64,000 nt of DNA. Source: Yamagishiella unicocca. Its lineage: Eukaryota > Chlorophyta > Chlorophyceae > Chlamydomonadales > Volvocaceae. Positions within the stretch are counted from its first letter, which is position 1. Every line of letters starts with the position of its first letter. Position numbers and translations under genes: made by a program. The stretch lies in assembly GCA_003116995.1 (NCBI GenBank), contig BDSL01000107.1, forward strand, positions 248,001-312,000. Reading direction: 5' to 3'. Positions 22,400-40,196 of this stretch are shown here, in pieces. The notes under the pieces were generated by a model. It had not been told where the DNA came from. It ran no database searches and was given only the letters and a program-made list of their open reading frames with translations.

Positions 22400-24135
22400 A
22401 TGGCTGAACGCGGCGGTGAGCGTGGCACTTTCGGCCGTGGCTTCGGTGGACGCGGCGACCGCGGCCGCGGTCGCGGTGCTCGCCGCGCTCGTGGCAAGAA
22501 GGAGGACGAGGAGAAGTGGGTGCCCTGCACCAAGCTGGGCCGTCTCGTCCAGCAGGTCAGCCTTAATGCCTCTACGAATGTTCCTCTCTAACCAGCGGAC
22601 TCAGCATGTTATTTATATATGGCTATGAGGCCAGCCGACAGGCGCCGCAATGAATGGCGCCGCCGCAGTATGCTAGTAGACGCATGTCGCCGCCATCGGC
22701 GTCGCGAGAGCATACACGAATACATTCGACGCTGATGGATTTATTTTTATTGCGCAGGGCAAGATTAAGTCGCTGGAGAACATTTACCTGTTCTCCATGC
22801 CCGTCAAGGAGTACCAGATCGTTGAGTACTTCCTGGGCGCCGCGCTGAAGGATGAGGTGATGAAGATTATGCCCGTCCAGAAGCAGACCCGTGCCGGTCA
22901 GCGCACCCGCTTCAAGGTGCGTGGGTTTGGTCGTCACGCTGCCCCCACGATCACCCAGCTCCCTCACCCGCTGAATGGAACGTTTCACGGTTTCCTCCCA
23001 CTAAACACCACCCCAACTTTGTCCTTTGTTCGCTGCTGTAGGCCTTCGTCGTCGTCGGCGACCACAACGGCCACATCGGTCTGGGCGTTAAGTGCGCGAA
23101 GGAGGTAGGTCTGCTGGGCACTTGTCGTTGTTGGGAGCGCTTCGCCGTGGGGTTTGCTGGTCAAGGTCAGGAGGATGGGACTTGCACGAGTGGTGTCGTG
23201 CCACTCTACTATCGGACCAGTCATTGATAGAGCTCGTCGGATTGTACGCCAGACCGGCATATGACTGAGGGCAACGAGTGTGGATTTGTTGGAGTGGGTA
23301 TTCGCAGCGGGCTCAGTCGCAAGGGGCACGACCCCCGAATGGAAAATGTGGGGGGTTTGGGCCTGTCGACAGGACGTGGCATCGCAGTTTGGGCCTGGGG
23401 GGCATGTGGGCAGGTTGGTCATGGGCGGCCTTATGGGAGCCTGGGATTGAAGGGGCGGCTGTTTGGCGCCTTGAGTCGGATTTTGGTTGGGTTGGCTCCT
23501 CGCGTTCTGACACGATCAATTACAAAGAATGACATATCCCCAAGCCTGTTTGGGGAAGCCGCAGTGCGTCCTCCTACCCATGAATAGCAGAGCTTCGGAT
23601 CCTGTTGATTGGACGCTGCAGCACTCCGCGGCAATCAGGCTATGCGGTTTTCGCAAGACGCTGAAATATCTCTGAACGGCTCCTCCCTTCATTGTTTTGG
23701 TTTCAGGTTGCCACCGCTATTCGCGGCGCCATCATCCAGGCCAAGATGTCCGTTGTGCCCGTCCGCCGCGGTTACTGGGGTAACAAGATCGGCAAGGTGC
23801 ACACCGTGCCCACCAAGGTGACGGGCAAGTGCGGCTCCGTCACCATCCGCCTGACCCCCGCGCCCCGTGGTGCCGGTATCGTGGCGGCCCGCACCCCCAA
23901 GAAGGTGCTGCAGATGGCCGGCATTGAGGACTGCTACACGTGCTCGCGCGGCTCGACCAAGACTCTGGGCAACTTCGTGCGTGCCACCTTCCACGCTCTG
24001 TCGAAGACGTACGGCTTCCTGACCCCCGACCTCTGGCGGGAGAGCAAGTACACCAAGGCGCCGTTCCAGGAGTTCACGGATTTCCTGGCCAAGCCCAGCC
24101 TGGGCGAGGCCAAGGCCGAGGCGTACGCCTACTAA
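22400..24135 (+). CDS. RPS2: 40S ribosomal protein S2 (uS5)
   Basis: Four exons: 22400-22555, 22758-22916, 23042-23104, 23707-24135; 268 aa. The N-terminus is the eukaryote-specific RG-rich tail ([19 protein letters not shown]), a likely arginine-methylation region. It is followed by TKLGRLVQQ, the S5 N-terminal double-stranded RNA-binding domain ([37 protein letters not shown]), and the C-terminal domain ([19 protein letters not shown], then [12 protein letters not shown]). It sits at the mRNA entry channel of the small subunit and contributes to decoding fidelity. Codon use is extremely biased to C/G third positions, as in highly expressed algal genes. All motifs are intact. Confidence 0.97.
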
Positions 24136-25413
24136 GTGATCCCCTAGCCGAACAACCACCAGTCGACGGCTTGCGCCGCCGTATGCCCTACCCATCATCA
24201 CGCTTTCGGGAGATCCCCTCCCGCGGAATGTCTCGCTGCAGACGCTAATGCGGCTGGAGCGCTGGCATCCCTCAGTGTTGTTGTAACGACCTCCTCGCAC
24301 GACTTTCGCCCTTGCCACCGTGTCTTTCTCCACCATGTTTGTCGGCAAGAAATCTGGAGGCTCGGAACGCAAACTAGGTACTCAATTGGGTGTTTCACGA
24401 GGAAACGTTTAAGCTGAGGGTGAGGCTGGAGCAGAAAATGTACCGGAACTCGTGCTCGGAAATACCCATCAGTCTCCGTGTTGGACCCTGTTGGACAGCC
24501 CTCAACAGCAGATACCAAGGCAAACGCTCCAACTTTTAACTAGATGTCATCCGGTGCATGTTTGGTTGTGTCATCTAAATGGTGCCATAACTAGTTATGC
24601 CTCGACTTTGCAGGGAAGCTATGCCCTGCTATGCACAGCGTCATTCTGCCTAACACCCCAGTCGCGGGCAATATGTTGGCCTTGACATGCACAGCAGCCC
24701 AAATCACAATACATCCGTTAGATTTGTTGCGAAATGTATGCGCTATTCCGAAAGAACGGGACGCCTTTGCTGATTGGTCAGCCGCCTCGGACATAATCCT
24801 TCCAACGCATATTAGGATATATACTGCAAGTTCTTGCCGTGTGTGTAGGGGTTCGGACGGACGCACGTTTTCATCATAGCTAAAACGTTCTTTCCCAGTA
24901 TACCTTAACGAGCACTCAGTCCGTGATCTCTAACAGTTTTCATTACGATCATTGAGTTGTGAACATATGCATTTGTCGCACAGCGCAAGGACGGTCGCAC
25001 TAAGACTACGCGGCCGCGGCAGACAGGTTTCGAGGCAGTATCATCCTCTTCAGTAGCATATCAATAAGCTTGCAAAGCAGGCAACAGGTATGTCAGCGCA
25101 TTCTGACAAGAACTACTCTTGCCGTACGCTTCCCTGGAGGCATGCTGTACGCTTCTCCGAGCCAAAGTCGCTGACGTCGCCGTGGATTGCCCCTTTCACA
25201 CAGGCGGCAGCCTAAACCCCCACACCGTGGCAGGTCCCTCATGGTGTCTTGCTGAGGAGGGCCCAAGCCTTTCACCCTACAAAAAACCGGGCAACCGGCC
25301 AAAAAAATAGTAAAAGCCTCTTGTAGGCACAAAAAAACCTATTCTAGCCTCCTTTTCCACTACCCATCTTTCATCTTTGACGCCGCCGACCGGCTGCGCG
25401 TCTTCAGTAAAAA
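24136..25413. other. Intergenic: RPS2 3' UTR and PABP promoter / 5' UTR
   Basis: AT-rich relative to the exons. Poly-A/C stretches (about 25280-25340) precede the PABP start and are probably leader sequence. No open frame with coding bias. Confidence 0.5.
24282..24286 (+). terminator. Probable TGTAA poly(A) signal of RPS2
   Basis: TGTAA, the usual volvocine poly(A) element, lies about 150 bases after the RPS2 stop codon, a normal distance. The assignment is by position only. Confidence 0.5.
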
Positions 25414-30903
<5,490 letters not shown>

Positions 30904-32145
30904 ACGGGCTGGTGTTGCTGCTAGCCGCGCCTTTGTCGCGTGCACGTGGCCCCGGCCAGCGAGTCCCCCATGCGAGAGGGGAGTGCGGTCTTGGCACGTC
31001 AAGCCTAATAAATTTTGGCTTCCGCGTGCGGTGGTGGAGGCGGTGGCAGCAGTAGTGTCGGGCCATAAGGGCTGGCGGTCAGGCGATGTGAGGTGGTAAG
31101 AGGATGCTAGCGTGTCGTGGTACGGCGATGTTGGTTGCCAAATGGGCGGCTGTGTCGTTCGTGCTGCGCACGCTAAGTATATGTGGCGGTTCTATCCAGT
31201 AACGACGAATCTGACGGCTGGAGGGTTGCACTGCTACCTGGTTGGCGCTCTGCGGTGGAGGGTGCTTTACGTGACGTGATGTGAGGACCGGCACCTGGCC
31301 AATAACGGTCAGGGTGGGATCCATGTGGTAACCTCATGAAATGATTGCGGCAGGCGGGTCGTCGGAGCAAAGGTGGAGGTATCAGTAAGGAGCGGGGTGG
31401 CTAGCGTAACAGCAAACTCGTACCCCTTTTGACAGCAGAGATGCGAAAGCGGCAACGCTGCGGCGATTGTAGGGTCGTTCAAGCTGAGAACGTTGAGCCC
31501 TTACCAAACTGGCCAGACACTTGAGTTTGGGAGATTTGACCTGTAAGACCCTCGCGACGGACCTCGATAGCCACCTGCTACGGAACCATCGGGTATGTAC
31601 CTACAACTGTCGCTTACAGTCAGTATGTTACACCGACCACGCATGGTCAGAGTGCAAATCGTAACGCAGTGTCCCCTTAGCCAAACCGAACTCGCGTATC
31701 CATAACCTAACCGCATAACCAGCCGTGGATGAAGAACCCAAAACTTCCCGTGTCGCCACCCACTACTGCGGGCCCCATCCCGCGCCACACATCAGCACGC
31801 ACGGACTGAAAGGTTCGCCATCCTGTGCGTCGTGACTAAGCACAATATTACCCTGTACAGTAACCTGTAACCACATGTGAAAAACGACGTCTGGGCCTCG
31901 GTCCCATGGCAATCGTCCTGCAACAGTACGGCCACTACAGCAGCCCTTCAACCTGCAAAAAGACGGGGGCACGCGGCGTGCTCCCATGATTCCAAACTGT
32001 GGTTTGCAGGTGCCGTGACCCTTTCGCAACTACAGAGCCATCCGTCATTGCCGCCTTCATGTCCAAATTTGACCACGTGCCACCGCCGATCCGATGCGCA
32101 ATGCAGCCTCCTGGTTCAACCCACAACCTCCCCCACTTCCACCAA
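30904..32145. other. Intergenic between convergent PABP and CPR genes
   Basis: An AATAAA at about 31007 lies near the PABP 3' end. Two TTACA elements (minus-strand TGTAA, about 31614 and 31630) could polyadenylate the CPR transcript. Nothing else with coding character was seen. Confidence 0.5.
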
Positions 32146-34723
32146 CTACCACACGTCTCGCTGGTACCGCCCAGCGTCTGTGAGCTCTTTGACCACGGCC
32201 TCTGCCTCCGTGCCCGTGCAGCTCTTCCCTCCCCTAACCAGCGCAATGAAGGCCTTATGCACGTCCTTGGCCATGTACTTTGCGTCGCCGCAAACGTACA
32301 AGTGCGCGCCCCCCTCGGCGATCAGCGGCCACAGCGCCGCCGCCTGCTGCTCCACGTGGTGCTGCACGTAGTCCTTGGAGGACTGCTCCCGAGAGAAGGC
32401 GACGTGAAGGTTAGAGAGCACACCCGACGCTACGTAAGACTCCAGCTCCTCGTGGTATATGTAGTCGTGGTGGCGTGACCGGCAACCAAAGAACAGGTGC
32501 GCGGGGCCGAGCTCCTTGCCTGCGAAGGAGCGCAGCAATTGTGGTTCTGTCATATACATGCCTGGCCTGGTGGCTATCAGAGTGAACAGGTGAGATACCG
32601 AAAGCGTGCGTCTGCTTTCGCACCCCGTACTAGTGGGAAATACAACACTAGTAACAACAGCAGTATCAAGGTAACGCAGCAGCAGCGCGGTGTAGTTGCA
32701 TTGAACTCCTTACAAGCTGACTAAGCATGCCAGCCGGCCAGCGACCGCACGCTTGTGATGCGAAACATGCGTCTTAACAGTCCGACCCAACCACAACCCC
32801 TGGCCCCCGATCACGCCTCCCACCTACCGGAAGCTGCTAGTGCTGCCCGCTCCTGCAAGAAGCCGCGGAATGGTGCCAACCCTGTGCCGGGGCCCACCAT
32901 GACCACGGGCGTCGTTGGCGACTGCGGTAGCTTGAAATGCGAGTGCCGGACGAACACTGGCACAGAAGCGCCGCTGCCATGTCGCTTCAACCACGTCGAG
33001 CAGACACCCTCATGGACGCGACCCGTGGGCATCTCGTCGCGCACCACTGCGCACGTGACATGGATGCTGGTGGGGTGCTCCTTTGGCGACGAGGAGATGG
33101 AGTAGAAGCGTGGCTGCAGGCGGGGCGCGATGCAGCCAAAGAAGGCGCCAATGCTGGGCTTTGCGGAGGGGAAGCCCTGCAGCACCTCCAGCAAGCTGCG
33201 GTGCGGCTTTCCGATGAACTCTGTATACTCCTGTTTGCCCTGGGGTGAGGCTAGCAGTGCTAGCCGAGCCGCTTCCTCGCGGTCAGCGGCGAAGGTCGAG
33301 AGCGCCGACAACGCCTCTCGGTGTGGGCTGGACAGCACGTCAGCGAAGAAGGACAGCGCGGTGCGGATGGAGAGGGGTCCAGGAAACGGTGGCGGCAGGT
33401 TGCTGCTGTCCCCGTTCGTGTTCTTGGGTACGGAAAGCGTGATCAGGGCGTCCAGGTCGAAGCCCAGCAGCTCGGCAACCTGATTCACTACCGCGTCGCT
33501 GTTCTGAGCGTAAATGGCTATGTGGTCCCCGGCCTCGTATGATATACCCGATCCGCTGACGTCCACCTCGGCGTGCACGCAGCTACGGTCCGACTGGCTG
33601 GTGTGCAGCTCCCTGATCGTGGTGATCTTGGCCCAGAAGGGACTGTGGACGTCCTTGCCTGTGCCTCTGGGGAATGGCACTGTTTCGCGCGTGTCGGCGC
33701 TGCGCACTACCTCCACATCGTACGACGCAACGCTCACAGCCGCCGCGTGTTGGCCGTTTTGGTCAACACGCTTGCCAACAAGGTCTGACTTGTCCAACGA
33801 GTCCAGCAACTCCGCACACCACTTCTCAAAGTCGTCATCTATGACGCCGTCGTCGTCGCCGTCGCCGCGCCGGACTACGGGCGTGGCGCCACAGGTCTTC
33901 AGAGATTTGTGTACCTTCTTTCCCACAGAATTGAAGTGCTCATACTGCTTGTTACCCAAGCCGAAGACAGCAAAGGATACGCCCTGCGCTCGCATGGTGG
34001 TTGATTAAAGACGCGGGCCAGCCATACCAGTAGTCACTTGGCAAGAAGCTCCAAATCAGATACATAAGACGCATCCATAGATGCATAATCGATTATGTTG
34101 ACAAATTTTGCCAGGTGGCGACATGCGATCTAGGCAGCTTACAAGGGATACCCTTCCTCCCACCCGCAAACCGCAAGCAAATTTCCTCGTAAGAAGATGA
34201 AAATGATAGGATCAGCGAACACCGTGTGGCGCGGGGAGCGTTACAGGTGACAGCTGCCCACGGGTCCACGCACCTCAAGGAAGGGCTCCTTCTCGCCGCC
34301 CTCAACCGCCTCTGCCTCCTTCAGTAGCCACGAGTAAAACATTGCTGCATTGTCCGTGGGCTCGCCATCGCCGTATGTAGCCATACACAGCACAACGAGC
34401 TTTTCACCAGCCAGACGCTGGTCTGGCTTGTAGGTCTCCACGTCGCGCACATCCACCGTCGTGCTATCGCCATACCGGCTACGTAGCTCGTTTCCAAGCT
34501 GCTTAGAGAAGCGCTCTGCCGTGCCTGTCTGCGTGCCAAAGAGTATGCGAACGACAGGCTTGCCGGGGTCCTCAGCGAGCGATGGCCGCTGCACAGCCGA
34601 GCCGTTAACATGTTCAACTATGCTCGGACTTTGCTGCTTCAAAGCTTTCCTGCGGATCGACAGCAACGCTAGGGCCGCCACCACGACTGCAAAGAAAGCG
34701 ACTAAGAGGACAGTCGCGTCCAT
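32146..34723 (-). CDS. CPR: NADPH-cytochrome P450 reductase
   Basis: Three exons in transcription order, 34723-34274, 33983-32828 and 32519-32146, phases 0 and 1; 659 aa. The N-terminal anchor is MDATVLLVAFFAVVVAALAL, typical of an ER membrane protein. The FMN/flavodoxin domain has FGTQTGTAERFSKQLG, MATYGDGEPTDNA and VFGLGNKQYEHFN. The FAD domain has RFYSISSSP (R-x-Y-S) and GVCSTWL. The NADPH domain has VGPGTGLAPFRGFLQER, HLFFGCRSR and LYVCGDAKYMAKDVH. The C-terminus ends RDVW with the aromatic residue that stacks on FAD. It transfers electrons from NADPH through FAD and FMN to microsomal P450s and other acceptors. The start at 34723 is the first ATG in the exon. It is divergent from the alpha/beta-hydrolase gene. 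Confidence 0.95.
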
Positions 34724-35185
34724 TGCAGCCAACAACGCAGCCACACAAGCAAACGATACAAGATAGTACCGACTATTGCATATATCCCAGTACCTTCGTT
34801 CAGAAGTCGCAACTTGCGGGGCGTAATATTACATGATTGTCGACGCGGTCACAGTTGAATCGCGGTCACAGTTGAATGATTGCAAACTTTCGAAGGTACT
34901 TCCCCGCCATTCTGGCCCAAGAACACTATTCACTCATACATTAACTCCTTAAACAGCAAGTTTCGTGCTTGCTTGGCTCTATCGCACGGACCCCGCGGCC
35001 TGACAACTGTTGATGCAGCGTTCAGGCTGTCTTTCACTTCTGCAATTGGAATAGCACACATGACAGTGGTGTGTTGACTGCGTAGAATTGGGCCAAACCT
35101 TGTCCCAAACAAGAGACGTAGGCATTCATGGCTTTGATCGGCGACGCTTGACCGTCGGACGCGTCTTGGCTCTCGACCAGGCGTG
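34724..35185. promoter_or_regulatory. Divergent promoter region between CPR and the hydrolase gene
   Basis: 462 bases separate the two start codons. It contains a short direct repeat (cgcggtcacagttgaat twice, about 34844-34877). No recognised regulatory site is claimed. Confidence 0.5.
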
Positions 35186-38100
35186 ATGGCCGGAAAGGAA
35201 AAGCGCCGATACATAAACTACAGGGTGCGCTTGTGGCGTTTAAGGCGCTATCTTGGCTGAGGCGCTGGCGCGCATAACGAAATGAGACCTTGCCTTTGTA
35301 CCAAGGTTACCCTGATCACTTAAAGGGTGTATGACTTGTGCTCACTTTGAATTCTGTCCAGGTCGACGCTTATCTGCGTGACCGCTTCATCCAATCGGGG
35401 CGGAAACACAAGCCTCGGGAATTATGCGGGGGCGGAGAGTCGCTTATGCGATGCTTCAATCATGTCAAGTTCTGCGTAGTGTGCTGCGCGTCGCTCTCCC
35501 AGGCAGTGGTAAGGCAAAAATAGCGAGCCATCATCACCCGCGATACACCCGTATGGCCGCCTGTCTGGTCACATCACTCTCTCCATCCCTGCATATGCCC
35601 AATCCCTTCACAGGCTCCGTGGATGCTGTGCGCGGTGGAAGTACTGGCTGTCTTGCTCATTTACTTCCTGGCGACGTCAAGGTCGCTGGTCATCCATCAT
35701 CACCACTTTTCTTTCACTCGCAGCCTCGAGGATATTGTGGGGATGTCGTGCACCCGTGCAGCAATATTGAGCCTAGCGTACGCCATCGGCCAGCGAACCG
35801 TACACAGGTACGCTGTGAACATGTGTTTCACGACTGTCATGCCGGAGTTGCGGGTATCGCTTGCCTCGTGACACGCGTCACAATCTATCCTGCGTTTGTC
35901 GCTTTCATCCCCACGTTTTTGATCCCTTTGTCTACCCCCATCCACCTTCTGTGTTTGACACGCTCCTCTCCGACCTGATGCGGGATGCCCCTCCTCTCAA
36001 TCATCAGGCCCTACCTGTACGCCTCGTACCTGCTGGCGGCAGCTTGCTTACCGTACATAGTGATCAAAACCATCATGTTTCGCTATGGGGCTGATAGCAT
36101 CGCAGCTGCAGCCATACTGATCATCGCTGGTTTCTGCAGTGTTGCTCACGTCTTGGCGGCGAGGTGAGATAACTGCTGCTGCACGGTCCTACCACCGCTG
36201 CGGGTATCAGCATATGGCATTCAGTTTGTCGAAATGGGATCATGCCCTGGGCGCAAGGCTTACGGTTTGGCTTGCGCCTAAGCGTCCAGCTCAACCACTT
36301 GGGGCTAGAAGGTCTCCCCGGGTCCTGTTTTATGCGCGCCCGTGTCGATGGCCCTCTTGTCTCCCGCCTCCGTGTTCCTGTTAATGAAGCTACAATGCCG
36401 AATGTAGCGAAACCACGAAAAGCCACGGGGTCCTCCTCTGTTCCGCGTCCTTGCCCCAGCCCCACACAAACTCCACCATGAATCGCGCCACGCACTCGTT
36501 AATTTGCTTACAGACGCACCGTCGACTGGGCTCGACGGCGCTACCAGATGGGCCTTGCGGGCTTTGGCATGCCATGGGAGGAGGGCGAGGACGCGTGGCT
36601 GATGATGCGCCGTCCTGACCTCGAGGACATGACCAAAACCAGCGACGGAGGGGGTCCGGAGTCTGGCGAGGACGTGCCGGCGGAGATGCTGGCGGATGAC
36701 GACTCGAAGTTCGTTGAGCTGGCTCCAGGCCTGAAGGTCCACTACAAGGAGGTGGCGCCCCCCGCAGCAGCGACCTCAGCTGCCTTGGGTGGACCCGACG
36801 GCGCGTCTACAGGCATCCTTCTGGTTCACGGCTTTGGTGGCGGCGTGTTCTCCTGGCGGCACATCATGGAGGCGCTCGCGATGCAGTGCCACTGCCGGGT
36901 CATCGCCTTTGACCGCCCTGCGTTTGGTGAGCGGCCGTGGGGTCAGGGATTCGTGGCGTGAAGTCGGCAGTGGAATCAACCGCAGGACCTTGGGCTGGGT
37001 TTGCGTGACGCCGTTTAAGACCTGAGGAGAGGGATGCATCCCGTTGGGCCGTGCACCGCCGTCAGCAGCTTCTGCTGCGTCATGCGCTGCGGTTGTTCCA
37101 CCACATTCCTACTACGTTCCCACCACGTTGGGTCGCCGCGTGAATTAGGCTCCGTGTGCCCTCCCCTCGCGTCGCCAGGCCTGACATCGCGTCCCAAGGC
37201 CAACGAGCAGGGCAATCCCTACACGGTGCCGTCGCAGTCGCAACTGCTGCTGCAGCTATGCAGCGCTCTGGGCTTGAGGCAGGTGGTGCTGGTGGCGCAC
37301 GCTGACGGCTGTCTCGTCACGCTGCGGGCCGCCGCCGCGTCGGCCAGGTGCGGCCAGGTGCCTCCACACGCAGCAGGGTGATTCCGTGTCGTTAAGGAGC
37401 ACACAGTTCAGCAAAAGGATCCGCTTTGGCTGGACCATGGGCGCGCGCGTACCGAGAAGCATTTGGTCCTGTACTTCCTGTTACTGCCGTGCAAGTTTGG
37501 CGTCCGTGGACACGCGCAAAGTGACAATTCATAAGCCGTGCCTGGCCTAGGACAGAGCAGTCATTGCACAGCGGCCTGATCACTGCGGCGCGGCGGGTCT
37601 TCCCGTCGGTACCGAGCTGCATGCATTCCTATGCCCCATTGACCTAATCTGGTCCCTTCTGCGCCTGCCTTCACTGCAACCCACCTGCAGTTACTACCAG
37701 CAGCGGGGCTTCTACGTGCAGCCGCAGTCCTTGGCCGCGCCGCAGCACCCCCTGCATGACCTGCCGCCCTACATGTCGTCTGCTGCGGTCCGTGCTCCCG
37801 AGCGCTCTCGGACTGCGCCCACGTCGGCAGAGTCGTCCCCGAAGTTTACCTCCGGATTGCCGGCCTCCCCCACCTCCGAGCAGTGTCACCCGTATCACTT
37901 GCAGCAGCAGCAGCAAGCGACGGCTCAGCTTGGCGGTATGCTTGCGCAGGCGGCGACGGGCAGCAGCGGGGCACTGTCCGCGGCCGTGTTCGCGGCGGCG
38001 GCGGCGGGTGACGCTTCAGCGCAGCAGCTGTCACAGCAGCTGGGCTCAGCGACAGGCGCGGGCAGTGTGCAGGACTGGGAGGGGGGCAGGAGCGTCGTTG

Positions 38101-40196
38101 CAGCAGAGGAGGTGGCCCGTGCGGGGAGCAGCAGCTACCATAGCGGCCCGGCGGCGGGTAGGTGGGCTGCGTGAGCGGTATTGGGTGGCGCCGTCCGGGT
38201 GGCGGCGTAACATGGGAGCTGGGGGCAGGGAGGGAGCTGGGGGCAGGTAGCAGGGAGGGAGCTGTCTGCAGGTAGCAAGGAGGGAGCTGTCTGCAGGTAG
38301 CAGGGAGGGTGCTGTCTACACGTGCAAGGTATCGCTGCCGCAACACGGTGCTGCGAGGATGAAGCGTCCTCTTAGTGGGGCAATTCTTGGGCCTCGCTTA
38401 CGGGGTGTGCGGGTACGTTGCTGGGGTATTTGCGCCGAGGCATTTCCTCGGGCTTGCAGCTGTGCTGTCTGCTGGCCCTCCTGGCCGCCTTTCTCACGGA
38501 TCAGAGTGGTCTGTCCGTGCGGTGCAGGCTTCGTGGCTGTCAGGAGCCAGCAACAGCTCCACGCGAACACCGGCACCCCGCCACACAAGCACAGCGGCGG
38601 TGGCAGCCACCACCACCACCACGCGCACCACTCCACATCGCTCAGCTGCTGCGCCCCCACCGCCGGCTGTGCGGCGCTGGGGGCCCCGCCGGACCTGGAG
38701 GCGGGGTCCACCCGCTGCGACACGATGGAGATGGACCGTGCGTCCACCACCAGCACCTCAATGACGGCGGCGCTGTCCTCACAGGCGCACCACCGGCGCG
38801 CGCAGTCCGTGCCCGGACCAATCGGGGCGGGGAACTGGTGGGTAACAGTCGAAGGGGACATGTTGAAGGGCGGTAGAGAACCTGTTGGGACGGAGGTAAC
38901 ATGTAGGTAACATGTACACACGAAACGGAAGAGAGGTACTCGCTGCTGCCTATGCTGATACGCTATGTTGCATTGCCATGATGCTGCCGTTGCCGACGCG
39001 CTATGCCGGCACTCCTCGTCCCCGTCCTACCCGCAGCTGCTCCACTCGGTCCTCGGATGGCTGGGAGGCGGCCAGCTGCAGCAGCAGCTACCAGCAGCAC
39101 CCCATGCCGTACGTCCTGGGCCTGGTGCTGCTGCACCCCAACCTCAGCGGCATCATGGGCCCGGCCTTTTCGCGCATCCTCGCGAGGTCCAAGCTGGGCC
39201 GCTCCATTCTTAGGCCGCTGCTGCGGACAGAGGTGGGCGAGATTGCCAACCGCCGCGCCTGGCACAACACGGACAAGCTGACCAGCGAGGTACGGCGCCA
39301 GGTCGCGCGCGTGTGCTCTCCGTTTGGCGCATGCGTTGTTGCGACACTTGGTGGAGTTGCTGCGCATAATTGGAAATGGAACCTGAAGGCTGTTTTTTCC
39401 TCTAGTCCGTGTGGAAGAGTGGAAGACCTTCCACGGGGTTTTAGGGTCTATGGCAGACGGGTTGGTTCACCTCGTCCTGGCCGCGCTGACCTGTTGGACC
39501 AGCGCGCGTCCATACCCACCAGCCAGCGCGTCCAGACCGAGCAGCCGGCCACTCGTCACGGCCCCCCTGTCCCCACTTAACGCTGCTTTGCGGCGCGCAG
39601 GTCATGGAGCTGTACAAAACACCACTCCGTGTCGAGGGCTGGGACGCGGCGCTGATCGAGACGACTCGGCAACGGCGGGAGTCGTGCCAGGGCGACCTCG
39701 CAGCCTACTGCAGCACCGTGCAGTTCATGCCAATACTTATAGCGACAGGTACGCGGCGTGCGGACGTGCGACAGGGGTAGCACCGCCGTTGCGCTCCACT
39801 GTGTTCTGCTTTGTCTCCAGGAAGGTGGCGCGGCTGCGGCCGCAATGTGGCTTCTGGGCATCCAAGGCGACCATTTTGCACTTGCGCCACTGTCAGAAGT
39901 CCTAACCCCCCACTTTCCTTCCCTATGTCGTACCGGGGGTTCACGCACCCACAGGCGAGCACGACCGCATCGTCCCGCCCTGCAAGTCGGAGACGCTGGG
40001 CGTGGACCTGCCTCACGCACACCTGGCTGTGCTGCACGACTGCGGTCACCTGTCCCACGAGGAGGCGCCCAGTGCGCTTCTGGAGCAGCTGGTGCCCTTC
40101 TGCGGGGAGATCCTCTGCCAGGCGATTACGGCCTCCCCTAGTCAGGTAGCAGTCTCCGCCTCAATGATGATGGCGCCCTTTGTGCGAACCTCCTAG
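35186..40196 (+). CDS. Membrane-anchored alpha/beta-hydrolase-fold protein with altered nucleophile elbow and a large insertion
   Basis: Twelve exons: 35186-35224, 35362-35508, 35614-35681, 35724-35807, 36008-36163, 36514-36926, 37179-37347, 37691-38157, 38528-38837, 39037-39289, 39601-39748, 39955-40196; all phases match, 831 aa. Residues about 45-160 hold roughly four membrane segments (VEVLAVLLIYFLAT, YLYASYLLAAACLPYIVI, AILIIAGFCSVAHVLAA). The hydrolase core starts near 240, with the oxyanion-side HGFGGG at 270 and FDRPAFG. The expected Ser elbow (G-x-S-x-G) reads AHADGC at about 342-347, with Ala at the nucleophile position. The Asp (GEHDRIVPP, about 755) and His (HDCGHLSHEE, about 783) are present. 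Residues about 359-640 are a Gln/Ser/His-rich insertion. Plant relatives with N-terminal membrane helices carry GHDDG at this site, as I recall. It may therefore be a pseudo-hydrolase. The exon 8/9 junction is the least certain. Confidence 0.8.
38212..38320 (+). repeat. Intronic tandem repeat, about 25-bp unit
   Basis: Units of the type ctgtctgcaggtagcaggga with ggag repeat about four times with drift in the intron between exons 8 and 9 of the hydrolase gene. Confidence 0.8.
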
